DNA from: Streptomyces griseus subsp. griseus
Lineage (GTDB): Bacteria; Actinomycetota; Actinomycetes; Streptomycetales; Streptomycetaceae
DNA: 64,000 bases
Assembly (NCBI RefSeq): GCF_000720255.1
Contig: NZ_JOJE01000020.1
Location: forward strand, 62,001-126,000
Reading direction: 5' to 3'
The translations under genes were made by a program, and so were the position numbers. This document shows, one piece after another, positions 1-9,154 of this stretch (positions within the stretch are counted from its first letter, which is position 1; every line of letters starts with the position of its first letter). The notes under the pieces were generated by a model, which saw only the letters and a list, made by a program, of their open reading frames with translations, was not told the DNA's origin and did not search any database.

Positions 1-1782
1 CAGGAAACCGCCGAACCGGACCTGGCCGCCCTGCTCGCCGAGGCACGGCGCCGGTCGGACACCCTGCAGCCGAACGCCGTCGAGGCGTGGGCGGCCGTCG
101 CGCGGGCCGCGCGGGACGTGGAGCTGGACCCGCGCGACCGTGCCGAGATCGCCGATCACCGGGCGATGGACCTCGGCCCCGAGGGCGCCGAGCTGTTCGC
201 GCGCGCCGCCGAGCTGTACGCGGAGGCGGGTGACCCGGGCGAGGCGCTGGCGGCACACGCGCGTGCGGCCTACGTCCGTGCTCTGGCCGGTGACGTGGAC
301 GGGGCGCTCGTGGCCGTCGAGGAGTCGTACGACGAGGTGCTCGCGCTCTACGCCGACGAGGGCACGGGCGTGCGGCAGACGGCGTCGGTGCTGATGGCGC
401 GGGCGCGGATCGTGATGCGGCGGGTGCACGAGGCCGAGGGCCCGGTCGCCCGGAGCGTGCTGACGGACGCGCGCGCGGCCGCCCGTGAGGTGCTGGCGCT
501 GGTCGACGGGCGGGCCGGGGACGACGTACGGCTCGCGTCGCGGGTCGCCGAGGCGCAGGCGATGCTGGCGGAGATCGCCGCACACGAGGGGGACGCTCAG
601 ACGGGCGCGGAGCTGTTCGCGCGGGCCGCGTCGGTGTTCGTCGAGGCGGGGCTGCCGTGGTTCGCGGTGGAGTACGAGGCCCGGCTGGCCGGACTGGCGC
701 ACCACCTCGGCGACACCGTGCAGGCCGAGCGGGCGCTGCGGGCGGCCCTGGAGCACGGCGGGCCGCACCTGGAGGCCGTCGGGCGGGCGCAGCTGCACCT
801 CCAGCTCGCCGAGGTCGTGGGCGGCCTGGGCCGGGCGGACGAGGCGGCCGAGCACGCCCTGGAGGCCGCGCACTGGGCCGACGAGGCGGGTGAGGGCCCG
901 ACGCTCGGGGCGTGGGCCCGTCAGCAGCTCGGCGGGCTCCTGCTGCGCCTTCGCCGGTTCGCCGAGGCCGCGGAGGTGCTGGAGTCGGCGCTGGCCGACC
1001 TCACCGCCGACACGCACGGCGACGGGGCGGTCGTCCAGACGCAGTGGTGGCTCGGCGACTGTCTGAGCGAGCTCGGCGAACACCGCGCGTCCGCGGAACG
1101 CCGGCTCCAGGCCGCCGAGATCGCCCGGCACTGGCCCGAGCAGCACGACCACGCGACGCTCGCGCACCTGGCCGCCGAGTCCCTCGGTCAGGCGGGGCTG
1201 CACGCCGAGGCGGACCGGGCGTACGCCCGCGCGGGTGATCTGTGGCGCTCGCTGGGCAACGTTCACGGCCTGGTCCGGTCCCTGCGGGCCCGCGCGTGGC
1301 TGGCGCTGCGCACCGAGGACGGGTCGGAGGGGGCACGGGAGTTGATGGCGGCCGCCGTCCACGCGTGCGTGAGCGCGCGGGACGCGGCGGACGACGAGGA
1401 GGACCGGCAGCGGCTCACCGCCGAACTGGGGCACACCCACCGACAGTTCGGCGACCTGCTCGCCCGTTCCGTCGCCGACGACGCCGAGGACGGATCGATC
1501 CACGGCGCGTTCCGGGAGGGCCTGGCACGGCTGGCGGACGCCATAGACGTCTTCGCCTCCCTCGGGGACGGCGCCCTGGACAGCCGCACCGGCGCGGAAC
1601 TCGCCGCGGGCTGGCTGGAGGCCGACCTGGGCCACCCCGCACAGGCTGCGGCACGCGCGCGTGCGGTGCTGGCCGCCTACGAGGGGGCCGAGGGTGCCGC
1701 CGACCTGGACGGGACGGCGGGGGCACGGCGTGCGGAGGCCGAGCAGCTGCTGCAGGTGGTGGCGGAACAGACGGTGCGGTGA
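1..1782 (+). CDS. Tetratricopeptide-repeat protein, 5'-truncated by the window edge
   Basis: The reading frame is open from base 1, so the start lies upstream; about 593 residues are visible. The whole length is alanine- and leucine-rich helical repeat with recurrent A-x-L-x-x-A-G-x-x-x-E-A-x patterns typical of TPR hairpins (for example around residues 60-110, 230-330 and 360-440). No catalytic motif, signal peptide or membrane segment is visible. TPR proteins are protein-interaction scaffolds; the partner is unknown. The stop codon (1780-1782) lies at the first copies of a 15-bp tandem repeat, and the last ~105 bases overlap in antisense the end of the downstream convergent gene. The missing N-terminus could hold another domain. 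Confidence 0.75.
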   Translation, partial: QETAEPDLAALLAEARRRSDTLQPNAVEAWAAVARAARDVELDPRDRAEIADHRAMDLGPEGAELFARAAELYAEAGDPGEALAAHARAAYVRALAGDVDGALVAVEESYDEVLALYADEGTGVRQTASVLMARARIVMRRVHEAEGPVARSVLTDARAAAREVLALVDGRAGDDVRLASRVAEAQAMLAEIAAHEGDAQTGAELFARAASVFVEAGLPWFAVEYEARLAGLAHHLGDTVQAERALRAALEHGGPHLEAVGRAQLHLQLAEVVGGLGRADEAAEHALEAAHWADEAGEGPTLGAWARQQLGGLLLRLRRFAEAAEVLESALADLTADTHGDGAVVQTQWWLGDCLSELGEHRASAERRLQAAEIARHWPEQHDHATLAHLAAESLGQAGLHAEADRAYARAGDLWRSLGNVHGLVRSLRARAWLALRTEDGSEGARELMAAAVHACVSARDAADDEEDRQRLTAELGHTHRQFGDLLARSVADDAEDGSIHGAFREGLARLADAIDVFASLGDGALDSRTGAELAAGWLEADLGHPAQAAARARAVLAAYEGAEGAADLDGTAGARRAEAEQLLQVVAEQTVR

Positions 1783-3560
1783 CCGGTGGTGCGGTGACCG
1801 GTGGTGCGGTGACCGGTGGTGCGGTGACCGGTGGTGCGGTGACCGGTGGTGCGGTGACCGGTGGTGACCACCGTGTCGACGGCCAGGTACGCCTCCCGCA
1901 CCCGGGCCTCCAGGTGGTCGGCGACGCCGTCGGGGGCCTCGTCGCCCAGGACGAGGGTGACGAGCTCCCCGCCCGCCGAGAGCATGCGGTCCAGGACGGC
2001 CGCCGCGGTGGCGGTGACGTCCGAGCCGATCACGGCCACGTCGCCGTCGACGAGGCCGAGGACGTCACCGGCCTGGCAGATGCCCGCCATGGTCCAGGAC
2101 TGGCGTTCGGCGACGGTGACCTCGGCGTAGCGGGTCGCGCCGGCCGCGGAGGTCATCGCGACGACGTCCTCGTCGAAGCGGCGGTCGGGCTGGTGGACGG
2201 CGAGCGCCGCGATGCCCTGGACCGCGGAGCGGGTGGGGATCAGGGCGACCCGGACACCGTCCGCGCGGGCCTGTTCGGCCGCGGCGGCCGCGGTGTGGCG
2301 CAGCTCGGCGTCGTTGGGCAGCAGCACCACCTCGCGCGCGTGGGCCCGCCGTACGGCCTCGACGAGCTCTCCGCTCGCGGGCGCCTCCCCGGGGCGCGCG
2401 AGCACGGTGGTCGCGCCCGCCTCGGTGTAGAGGCCGGCCAGGCCCTCACCCGGCACGACGGCGACGACGGCCCGCTCGGCGCGCTCCCGGAGCGGCCGCT
2501 CGCCCCCTCCGCGCGTGTGCGCGTCGCCGAGCCCGAAGTGGGTGATGCGGATCCGGTGCGGCCGCCCGGCCTCGATGCCCGCCTCCACGGCGGCGCCCGC
2601 GTCGTCGACGTGCACATGGACGTTCCACAGTCCGTCGCCGCCGACCACCACGAGCGAGTCCCCGAGGCCGTCGAGCCGTTGCCGCAGCCGCGCGACGGCC
2701 GCGTCCTCGGCCTCCAGGAGGTAGATCACCTCGAAGGCGGGCCCGCCGTCCTCCGGGGTGGCCGAGCCGTCCGCGCACTCGTCGACGCCGTCGAGCCCCG
2801 CCAAGCCACCCGACTCCCCAGCCACGGCGGGAGCCTGCGACGCCTCCCCGCGCGCGTGCCCCCCGAAGCCCCCCGCGGCCGTGGCCGTCGCGGCCACCAC
2901 CCCCGGTGCCTCCCCCGTGAACGTCTCCACCAGCGCCCCGAGAACCGCCACCAGCCCCCGGCCGCCCGCGTCGACCACCCCGGCCCGCTCCAGGACGGTC
3001 AGCTGGGCGGGTGTCTCGGCCAGCGCCGCGCGGGCTCCCTCGTAGGCGGCCCGGGCGACCGTGCCGCAGTCGCCCTCCGTCCTGCCCGCCGCGTCGGCGG
3101 CGGCCGAGGCGACCGACAGGACGGTGCCCTCGACGGGGTGGGCCACGGCCTGGACGGCGGAGTCGGCGGCCTGCCGCAGGGCCAGCCGCAGCCCCTGTCC
3201 GTCGGTGTGGCGGGCGTCGTCGTCCGCGGCGAGCACCTGGGCCATGCCGCGCAGCAGCTGCGCGAGGATCGTCCCGGAGTTGCCGCGCGCGCCTATGAGC
3301 GCGCCGTGCGCCATCGCCCGCACGGTGTCGGCCAGCGTGGGTCCCCCGTAGCCGGAGCCGTGCCCCGTGAACACCGCCTCGACCGCGGTCACCGCCGACT
3401 CGACGGTCAGGTACATGTTCGTTCCGGTGTCCCCGTCCGCGACCGGGTACACGTTGATCGCGTCGATCTCCTCACGCGCCCGCCCCAGTGCCCCGAGCGT
3501 CAGACCGCACCAGGTACGCACCGCGAGAGCATCGAAGAATGTCTGCGGCACCTGCGCCAC
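1677..3560 (-). CDS. DAK1/DegV-like and DAK2 (DhaL/FakA, YloV-type) domain protein with repeat-extended C-terminus
   Basis: The N-terminus (FFDALAVRTW, then INVYPVADGDTGTN) is the DhaL-type nucleotide-binding domain with the metal-binding aspartates of DGDTGTN. The middle and C-terminal domains fit the YloV/FakA family; characterised relatives phosphorylate fatty acids bound to FakB. The GTG start at 3560 is chosen because AGGGAGG lies 5 nt upstream; a GTG 9 nt downstream (VPQTFF) is an alternative. After LAVDTVV the family's usual end is replaced by six TTGHR pentapeptides and then an unrelated Cys/Ser/Ala-rich tail that runs antisense into the TPR gene. Family members normally end with a short segment containing GGQP, which is absent here. 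The function of the core is inferred by family only. Confidence 0.8.
   Translation of the reverse strand: MAQVPQTFFDALAVRTWCGLTLGALGRAREEIDAINVYPVADGDTGTNMYLTVESAVTAVEAVFTGHGSGYGGPTLADTVRAMAHGALIGARGNSGTILAQLLRGMAQVLAADDDARHTDGQGLRLALRQAADSAVQAVAHPVEGTVLSVASAAADAAGRTEGDCGTVARAAYEGARAALAETPAQLTVLERAGVVDAGGRGLVAVLGALVETFTGEAPGVVAATATAAGGFGGHARGEASQAPAVAGESGGLAGLDGVDECADGSATPEDGGPAFEVIYLLEAEDAAVARLRQRLDGLGDSLVVVGGDGLWNVHVHVDDAGAAVEAGIEAGRPHRIRITHFGLGDAHTRGGGERPLRERAERAVVAVVPGEGLAGLYTEAGATTVLARPGEAPASGELVEAVRRAHAREVVLLPNDAELRHTAAAAAEQARADGVRVALIPTRSAVQGIAALAVHQPDRRFDEDVVAMTSAAGATRYAEVTVAERQSWTMAGICQAGDVLGLVDGDVAVIGSDVTATAAAVLDRMLSAGGELVTLVLGDEAPDGVADHLEARVREAYLAVDTVVTTGHRTTGHRTTGHRTTGHRTTGHRTTGHRTVCSATTCSSCSASARRAPAVPSRSAAPSAPS
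1776..1865. repeat. Six exact tandem copies of a 15-bp unit
   Basis: Unit GCGGTGACCGGTGGT is repeated six times without mismatch (1776-1790 through 1851-1865), followed by a partial copy. The first copies contain the stop codon of the TPR gene on the plus strand. On the minus strand the array is in frame (15 bp is 5 codons) with the DAK-type gene and encodes repeated Thr-Thr-Gly-His-Arg. It is a simple slippage-prone minisatellite at the junction of two convergent genes. Confidence 0.95.
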
Positions 3561-3701
3561 CTGCGCCTCCCTGAGCTGCTGGACTGGACGCAGCGTAGAC
3601 CCCGGGCCGGTGTCCCCCGGAAGAGGGCAGGGGCAGGGAACCGGGCCGACCATGGTAGTTTCGTTGTACTGGCGCAGTCGTTGTATGCTGCTCCGGTTGC
3701 C

Positions 3702-3772
3702 CGATCCTGATCGGGCCATTCCCCTGGCAGCGCCACTCAGATCCTCGATCCTGATCCCGGCATGCCGGGATC
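3702..3772. promoter_or_regulatory. Inverted and direct repeats in the rpmB leader
   Basis: The 247-bp divergent region between the DAK gene and rpmB holds a 7-bp hairpin (CCCGATC/GATCGGG, 3700-3715) and a perfect 20-bp palindrome (3753-3772, half-site GATCCCGGCA). The 11-mer CGATCCTGATC occurs twice, at 3702-3712 and 3747-3757. A possible -10 TATGCT lies at 3684-3689, upstream of these elements, which would put them in the rpmB 5' UTR. They could be a ribosomal-protein leader structure, a repressor site or simple secondary structure. I do not see a canonical Zur box. Confidence 0.5.
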
Positions 3773-3807
3773 AACCGTAAGTGCATCTGAAGTCTTTGGA
3801 GTGACCC

Positions 3808-3993
3808 GTGGCTGCCAACTGCGACGTCTGCGGCAAGGGGCCGGGCTTCGGCAACAACATCTCGCACTCGCACCGCCGTACGCCTCGCCGCTGGAACCCG
3901 AACATCCAGCGCGTGCGTACCGTGGTGGGCGGGACGCCGAAGCGCGTGAACGCTTGCACCTCGTGCATCAAGGCCGGCAAGGTCTCGCGCTGA
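3808..3993 (+). CDS. rpmB: 50S ribosomal protein L28, zinc-binding (C+) form
   Basis: This 61-residue protein starts with GTG ([17 protein letters not shown]) and has the L28 signature through [14 protein letters not shown]. It binds 23S rRNA in the large ribosomal subunit. Two Cys pairs, CDVC near residues 5-8 and CTSC near 51-54, form a zinc ribbon, so this is the zinc-dependent paralogue; Streptomyces commonly also keeps a cysteine-free copy expressed on zinc starvation. The spacer upstream is repeat-rich and a strong terminator follows. Length and sequence agree with the family. Confidence 0.97.
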   Translation: MAANCDVCGKGPGFGNNISHSHRRTPRRWNPNIQRVRTVVGGTPKRVNACTSCIKAGKVSR

Positions 3994-4035
3994 CGCTCAG
4001 CTGAGCGCGCGGCCACAGCCGGTTCGCTGCACTGA

Positions 4036-4066
4036 GCCGGTCCACCTCAGGGTGGGCCGGCTTTTT
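4036..4066 (+). terminator. Rho-independent terminator after rpmB
   Basis: The stem GCCGGTCCACC/GGTGGGCCGGC (one G-U pair) with a TCAG loop is followed by TTTTT at 4062-4066. It lies 42 bases after the rpmB stop. Confidence 0.9.
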
Positions 4067-4105
4067 GCCGTACCCGCACGCGCCCGAGCTGCCAGAATCT
4101 GCCGA

Positions 4106-7100
4106 ATGCGCTTCGGCATCCTCGGCCCGCTGGACATCCGCACCGACGACGGCGCCCCCGTGGACCCCGGCGGTCCCCGCCCCCGCGCCCTCCTCACGCT
4201 CCTGCTCCTCGACACCGGCCGCACGGTCTCCACGGACCGCCTGACCCTCGGCCTGTACGGCACCCGGACGCCCGCAGGAGCCGCCAACGCGCTCCAGTCG
4301 CAGATATCCCGCCTCCGCAGGCGTCTCGCGCCGCACACGGGCATCGAGGCCTCTTCCGCCGGTTACCGCCTCACCACCTTTCCCGAAGCCGTCGACGCCC
4401 ATCGGTTCGAACACACGGCCGGGGAGGGGCGGGCCGCCCTCTCGGCCGGGGACCCCGCGCGCGCGGCGGCCCGGCTGCGGGAGGCGCTCGCCCTGTGGCG
4501 CGGGCCCGCGCTGCCCGACCTGCCGGAGGCGCACGCCGAGCGGGCACGCCTGGAGGGGCTGCGGCTGGCCGCCGTACAGGACCGGATCGAGGCGGACCTG
4601 CTGCTCGGCGCAGGGGCCGAGCTCGTCGCCGAGCTGCGGGCGCTGCTGTCGGCGCATCCGCTGGACGAGCGGCTGTACGGGCAGCTGATGCGGTCCCTGC
4701 ACGCGGCCGGGCGGCCCGCCGAGGCGCTCACGGTGTACGAGGAGGCCCGCCGCACCCTCGCCGACGAGCTGGGCGCCGACCCGTCCCCCGAGCTGTCCGC
4801 CCTCCACCTGGAGTTACTGCGGGGCAACGGCGTGCGCAGGCCCGCCCGACCGCGCGTCCCGGTCCAGCTCACCCCCTTCGTCGGCCGCGACCGCGAGCTC
4901 GCGCGCATCGGGCGCGGTCTGTCCGGCTCCCGTCTGGTCACGCTCACGGGCCCCGGCGGTGTCGGCAAGACCCGCCTGGCGATCGAGGCGGCCCGCACCC
5001 GGGCCCCCTCCCCACCCGACGCCTGCTTCGTCGAGCTGGCCCCCCTCAGTGACGGCGCGGGCATCCCGTACGCCGTGCTCGCCGCCCTCGGGGTGCGGGA
5101 CGGCTTCCGCACTCCCGCCACAGACACCATCGACCGTCTGCTGGCCGCCCTGGAGGAGCGTGAGCTGCTGCTGGTGCTCGACAACTGCGAGCACCTGGTG
5201 GAGGACGTGGCGCGGCTGTCGGCGCTGCTGCTCGGCGCCTGCCCGGGCGTCCGGGTCCTGGCCACCAGCCGGGAGGCCCTCGGCATCACGGGCGAGGTCC
5301 TGGTCCCCGTGCCGCCGTTGCCGCCCGAGCCCGCGGTCCGGCTCTTCCTCGACCGCGCGCGGGCCGTACGTCCCGACTTCGACGACCACGCGCGCGTGGC
5401 CGACATCTGCCGGGCCCTCGACGGGCTTCCGCTGGCGATCGAGCTGGCCGCGGCCCGGCTGCGCACGCTCACCCCCGACGAACTCGCCGACCGCCTCGAC
5501 GACCGGTTCCGGCTGCTGACCCGCGGCGACCGCTCCAAGGCGCCCCGGCACCGCACCCTGCGCGCGGTCGTGGAGTGGAGCTGGGACCTGCTGGACGACG
5601 AGGAGCGTGAACTCGCGGCCGAGTTGACCGTCTTCCCGGGCGGGGCGACCCTCGACGCCGTGACGGCAGTGTGCAACGCGGACCACCCGGAGGACCTGCT
5701 GGCCTCCCTGGTCGAGAAGTCCTTCCTGGAGGTGTCCGAGGGGCGATACCGGATGCTGGAGACGATCCGCGCGTTCGCCGCCGGGCACCTCATCGGCGCG
5801 GACGGCCTCCTGGACGCCCACGCGGAGTACTTCAGGCGGCTGGCCGAGCGCGCCGAGCCGTACCTCAGGGGCGGGGGCCAACTGCCCTGGCTCGCCCGGC
5901 TGACCGCCGAGCACGGCAACCTGGACGCGGCGCTGCGGCACCTCGTCCGCAGGGCCCCCGCGGACGCCCTGCGGCTCATGGCGCACCTGTCCTGGTTCTG
6001 GCGGCTGCGCGGCCCGCACGACGTGCACGCCTCGCTCGCCCGCACGCTGCTGGCGGCCGTCGGCGACCTGGTACCGGCGGAGCTGGCGGAGGAGTACGCC
6101 CTGTGCGCGATGAACACGGTCTCCGGCCGCGGTGACGACCCCGCGGAACCCGACCGCATGGCGCGCGTGGCCGACGTCCTGCGGGGCCTGGAGAAGCCGC
6201 TGCGGCTGCCGTTCACCCTGGTCCTGTGGTCACTCACCGGCGGCCCGCTGCTCGCCTCGGACGAGGAGCTGCGGGCCGTCCAGGTCGGGGACGACCCGTG
6301 GGGACGGGCGCTGCTCGACCTGGGGCTCGGCTACCAGATGCAGTTCAGGGGCCGCCCCGCCGAGTCGGAGGCCGCCTTCGCCCGCTCCCTGGCCGCCTTC
6401 CACGTCACCGGGGACCGCTGGGGCATGGCCAACTGCCTTGACCCACTGGCCGGTTTCGCGGCCCGGCGCGGCGCGTACGACGAGGCGCTGGCCCTGCTCG
6501 ACGAGGGCCTGCCGTACGTACGGGAGCTGGAGGCCCCCGAGGAGACGGCGGACCTGCTGCGCACGCGCGGGACCGTGCTGCTGCACCGGGGCGACGCCGA
6601 GGCGGCGGTCGTCCACTACGAGGAGTCGGCCGCACTCGCGCGCGGCGCCGGTGCCCCGGACAAGGTGGCGGCCGCGTGGCGGGGTCTCGGTGACACCGCC
6701 CGGCTCTCCGGGCACACGGCCCACGCGCGCGTGCACTACGACAACGCCCTGGAGGCGTGCGCGGCGAACTGGTTCAGCGTCGGTGAGACGGCGCGGATCC
6801 TCATCGGCCTGGGCCGCACGGAGGCAGCCGAGGGCGACCCCGACAAGGCCCGCGAATGGTTCACCCGGGCCCACACGCACGCCCTCGAGTCGCCCGACTG
6901 CCTCGCCCTGGCCGACATCGCCGACGCCCTGGCGTCGGTCGCCCGGAGCGCCGGCCGGGCGGCCGAACTCCTGGGCGCCGCCGTGGGCCTGCGGGGCGAG
7001 CCGCTCGACGCCGACCCCGATGTCGTCCGGACGCGGGACGACGTACGGGCGGCGCTGCCCGCGGAGGCGTACGACGAGGCGTTCGAGCGGGGGCGGGGTC

Positions 7101-7129
7101 TGCGGGCAGCGGCGGTCAGCGGACGGTAG
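4106..7129 (+). CDS. AfsR/SARP-type regulator (winged helix, BTAD, NB-ARC-like ATPase, TPR)
   Basis: 1007 residues from the ATG giving MRFGILGPLDIR. Order: OmpR-like winged helix (about 1-95), BTAD (about 96-245), STAND ATPase with Walker A GPGGVGKT near residue 282 and Walker B LLLVLDN near 355, then a helical TPR region to the end. Large SARP proteins of this type activate secondary-metabolism or stress genes; the ATPase and TPR parts act as a switch and sensor. An in-frame TTA leucine codon lies at 4814-4816 (residue 237), so translation probably depends on the bldA tRNA. The FAD monooxygenase 35 bp downstream is the obvious candidate partner. Which genes it controls cannot be read from the sequence. 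Confidence 0.85.
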   Translation: MRFGILGPLDIRTDDGAPVDPGGPRPRALLTLLLLDTGRTVSTDRLTLGLYGTRTPAGAANALQSQISRLRRRLAPHTGIEASSAGYRLTTFPEAVDAHRFEHTAGEGRAALSAGDPARAAARLREALALWRGPALPDLPEAHAERARLEGLRLAAVQDRIEADLLLGAGAELVAELRALLSAHPLDERLYGQLMRSLHAAGRPAEALTVYEEARRTLADELGADPSPELSALHLELLRGNGVRRPARPRVPVQLTPFVGRDRELARIGRGLSGSRLVTLTGPGGVGKTRLAIEAARTRAPSPPDACFVELAPLSDGAGIPYAVLAALGVRDGFRTPATDTIDRLLAALEERELLLVLDNCEHLVEDVARLSALLLGACPGVRVLATSREALGITGEVLVPVPPLPPEPAVRLFLDRARAVRPDFDDHARVADICRALDGLPLAIELAAARLRTLTPDELADRLDDRFRLLTRGDRSKAPRHRTLRAVVEWSWDLLDDEERELAAELTVFPGGATLDAVTAVCNADHPEDLLASLVEKSFLEVSEGRYRMLETIRAFAAGHLIGADGLLDAHAEYFRRLAERAEPYLRGGGQLPWLARLTAEHGNLDAALRHLVRRAPADALRLMAHLSWFWRLRGPHDVHASLARTLLAAVGDLVPAELAEEYALCAMNTVSGRGDDPAEPDRMARVADVLRGLEKPLRLPFTLVLWSLTGGPLLASDEELRAVQVGDDPWGRALLDLGLGYQMQFRGRPAESEAAFARSLAAFHVTGDRWGMANCLDPLAGFAARRGAYDEALALLDEGLPYVRELEAPEETADLLRTRGTVLLHRGDAEAAVVHYEESAALARGAGAPDKVAAAWRGLGDTARLSGHTAHARVHYDNALEACAANWFSVGETARILIGLGRTEAAEGDPDKAREWFTRAHTHALESPDCLALADIADALASVARSAGRAAELLGAAVGLRGEPLDADPDVVRTRDDVRAALPAEAYDEAFERGRGLRAAAVSGR

Positions 7130-7164
7130 GAGGACGGTCAGCGCCCCCGCCCAAGCTGCCGTGC

Positions 7165-8370
7165 ATGACGAACAAGACGCACGACCTCAGCCACCTCACC
7201 GTCCTGATCTCCGGTGCCAGTGTCGCCGGCCCGGCGCTCGCGCTGAACCTCCTCCGCCACGGCGCGCGGGTCACCGTCGTCGAGAAGGCGCCGGAGCTGC
7301 GCGGCGGCGGCTTCGCCGTCGACTTCCGCGGTCACATCCATCGCAAGGTCCTCACCGAGATGGGCATCCGGGACGAGATCCACGCCCGCCAGACCCACAT
7401 GGGCCGCCAGATGGTCGTCGACGCGGAGGGCTCCCCGCAGGTCGATCTGCCGTCGGAGATGATGAGCGGCGACGTGGAGATCTTCCGCGGCGAGCTCGCG
7501 CGGATCATGTACGAGCGCACCAGGGATCGCGTCGAGTACGTGTTCGGCGACTCGATCGCCGCGCTCACCGACACGCCCCACGGTGTCGACGTCACGTTCG
7601 AGCAGAGTCCCGCCCGCCGCTTCGACCTGGTGATCGGCGCGGACGGCCTGCACTCGAACACACGACGTCTCGTCTTCGGCGACGAGTCCCGCTACCTGCG
7701 CTTCCTCGACCACTACGTGGCCGGCTTCGAGGTCCCCAACCACCTGGGCCTGAACCGCACCGGCCGCCTCTACAGCGAGCCCGGCCGCGCGATCGCCCTC
7801 GGCAACTACGACGGCGACCCGGACCACGCGGGCGCGTTGTTGGTCTTCCGGTCCGAGCGGTTGTCGTACGACCGCCGGGACCTCGCCGCGCAGAAGCGGA
7901 TCCTCGCCGAGCGGTTCGCGGGGATGCGCTGGGAGGGGCCCAACGTCCTGAAGGCCCTGGAAGCGGCCGACGACCTCTACTTCGACGCGATCGCCCAGAT
8001 CCACGTCGACCGGCTGACCAAGGGCCGGGTGGCACTGCTCGGGGACGCCGGGTACGGCGCCACGATGGGCGGCATGGGGACCGGCGTGGCGATCGTCGGC
8101 GCGTACGTCCTCGCCGGTGAGCTGGCCCTCGCGGGCGGGGACCACCGTACGGCGTTCGCCGCGTACGAGGCGCGGATCTCCGGCTTCGCCAAGGGTTGCC
8201 AGAAGACCTCCGGCAACGCGGGCCCCTTCTTCGCGCCGGCCACGGAGCGGCGGATCCGCAGCCGGGACCGGATGTACCGGCTGCTCGCCTCCCGCCCGCT
8301 GGCGGCCTTCTTCAAGAAGATCACCGAGAAGTCGGCGACCGGCATCAAGCTGCCGGAGTACCCCGGGTGA
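7165..8370 (+). CDS. FAD-dependent monooxygenase (PHBH/TetX-like group A)
   Basis: 401 residues. An N-terminal Rossmann FAD motif ([18 protein letters not shown]), the DG motif ([10 protein letters not shown]) and the second FAD contact ([18 protein letters not shown], about residues 290-308) mark a class A aromatic flavoprotein hydroxylase. Relatives hydroxylate aromatic substrates or inactivate tetracycline- or rifamycin-type compounds; the substrate here is unknown. The usual proline of the GD motif region is replaced (GYGATMGG). The start ATG has no obvious Shine-Dalgarno sequence. The gene follows the AfsR-like regulator by 35 bp, and its last 26 bp overlap the end of convergent thiD. 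It may be regulated with or by the upstream gene. Confidence 0.85.
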   Translation: MTNKTHDLSHLTVLISGASVAGPALALNLLRHGARVTVVEKAPELRGGGFAVDFRGHIHRKVLTEMGIRDEIHARQTHMGRQMVVDAEGSPQVDLPSEMMSGDVEIFRGELARIMYERTRDRVEYVFGDSIAALTDTPHGVDVTFEQSPARRFDLVIGADGLHSNTRRLVFGDESRYLRFLDHYVAGFEVPNHLGLNRTGRLYSEPGRAIALGNYDGDPDHAGALLVFRSERLSYDRRDLAAQKRILAERFAGMRWEGPNVLKALEAADDLYFDAIAQIHVDRLTKGRVALLGDAGYGATMGGMGTGVAIVGAYVLAGELALAGGDHRTAFAAYEARISGFAKGCQKTSGNAGPFFAPATERRIRSRDRMYRLLASRPLAAFFKKITEKSATGIKLPEYPG

Positions 8371-9154
8371 GCGCCCACCCGTGGTCCACCGGCCCGATGC
8401 CGCCGCCCAGCGCGAACCCGGCCGCGATCGCACCGGTGACGTACTCCTTCGCCGCCGTCACCGCCTCCGGCACGGACCGCCCCTTCGCCAGCTCCGCCGC
8501 GATCGCCGAGGCGAGGGTGCAACCGGTGCCGTGGGTGTGCCGGTTGTCGTGGCGCGGCGCGCGCAGCCAGTGCTCCTCGGAGCCGTCGGTGAGCAAGTCC
8601 ACGGCGTCGCCGGAGAGATGACCGCCCTTGATGACGACCCACCGCGGCCCGTACGCCAGCACGGCCTCGGCGGCGGACCGCATGGAGTCCTCCGAGTCGA
8701 CGTGTACGCCGGTCAGTTGCGCCACCTCGTCGAGGTTCGGGGTGGCGACGGTGGCGGCCGGCAGCAGCACGCTGCGCACGGAGTCGAGGGCGGAGGCCGC
8801 CAGCAGCGGGTCCCCGTGCTTGGAGACGCCGACCGGGTCGACCACGGCCGGCGCGTCCGTCGCCGCGATCAACTCGGCCACCGCCTGAACGAGTTCGGCG
8901 GAGGCGAGCATGCCGGTCTTCACGGCCTGTACGCCGATGTCGTCGACGACGCTGCGGTACTGGGCCCGCACCGCCTCCACCGGCAGCTCCCAGGCGCCCT
9001 GCACGCCGAGGGAGTTCTGCGCGGTGACGGCCGTGACGACGCTCATGCCGTGCACACCGAGGGCCAGCATCGTCTTCAGATCGGCCTGGATCCCCGCGCC
9101 GCCACCGGAGTCGGAGCCGGCCACGGTCAGCACCCTGGGCGGGGCGTCGCTCAT
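8345..9154 (-). CDS. thiD: Hydroxymethylpyrimidine/phosphomethylpyrimidine kinase
   Basis: 269 residues of the ribokinase-like ThiD family: [17 protein letters not shown] at the N-terminus and the anion-hole/catalytic segment [16 protein letters not shown] near residue 215. It phosphorylates HMP and HMP-P to HMP-PP for thiamine synthesis. The ATG overlaps the stop codon of thiL (ATGA), so the two are translationally coupled. The 3' end overlaps the convergent monooxygenase gene by 26 bp. No TPP riboswitch was recognised in front of the pair. Confidence 0.95.
   Translation of the reverse strand: MSDAPPRVLTVAGSDSGGGAGIQADLKTMLALGVHGMSVVTAVTAQNSLGVQGAWELPVEAVRAQYRSVVDDIGVQAVKTGMLASAELVQAVAELIAATDAPAVVDPVGVSKHGDPLLAASALDSVRSVLLPAATVATPNLDEVAQLTGVHVDSEDSMRSAAEAVLAYGPRWVVIKGGHLSGDAVDLLTDGSEEHWLRAPRHDNRHTHGTGCTLASAIAAELAKGRSVPEAVTAAKEYVTGAIAAGFALGGGIGPVDHGWALTRGTPAA

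Noticed and set aside
1776..1865. Possible CRISPR-like array
   Set aside because: Contiguous 15-bp units without spacers; it is a minisatellite.
1242..3710. An 822-codon plus-strand frame across the TPR end and the DAK gene
   Set aside because: It is a shadow: low-complexity Arg/Gly/Pro composition, and both real genes explain the region.
4106..8370. Biosynthetic gene cluster around the AfsR-like regulator
   Set aside because: Only one oxygenase accompanies the regulator; no scaffold-building enzyme is present.
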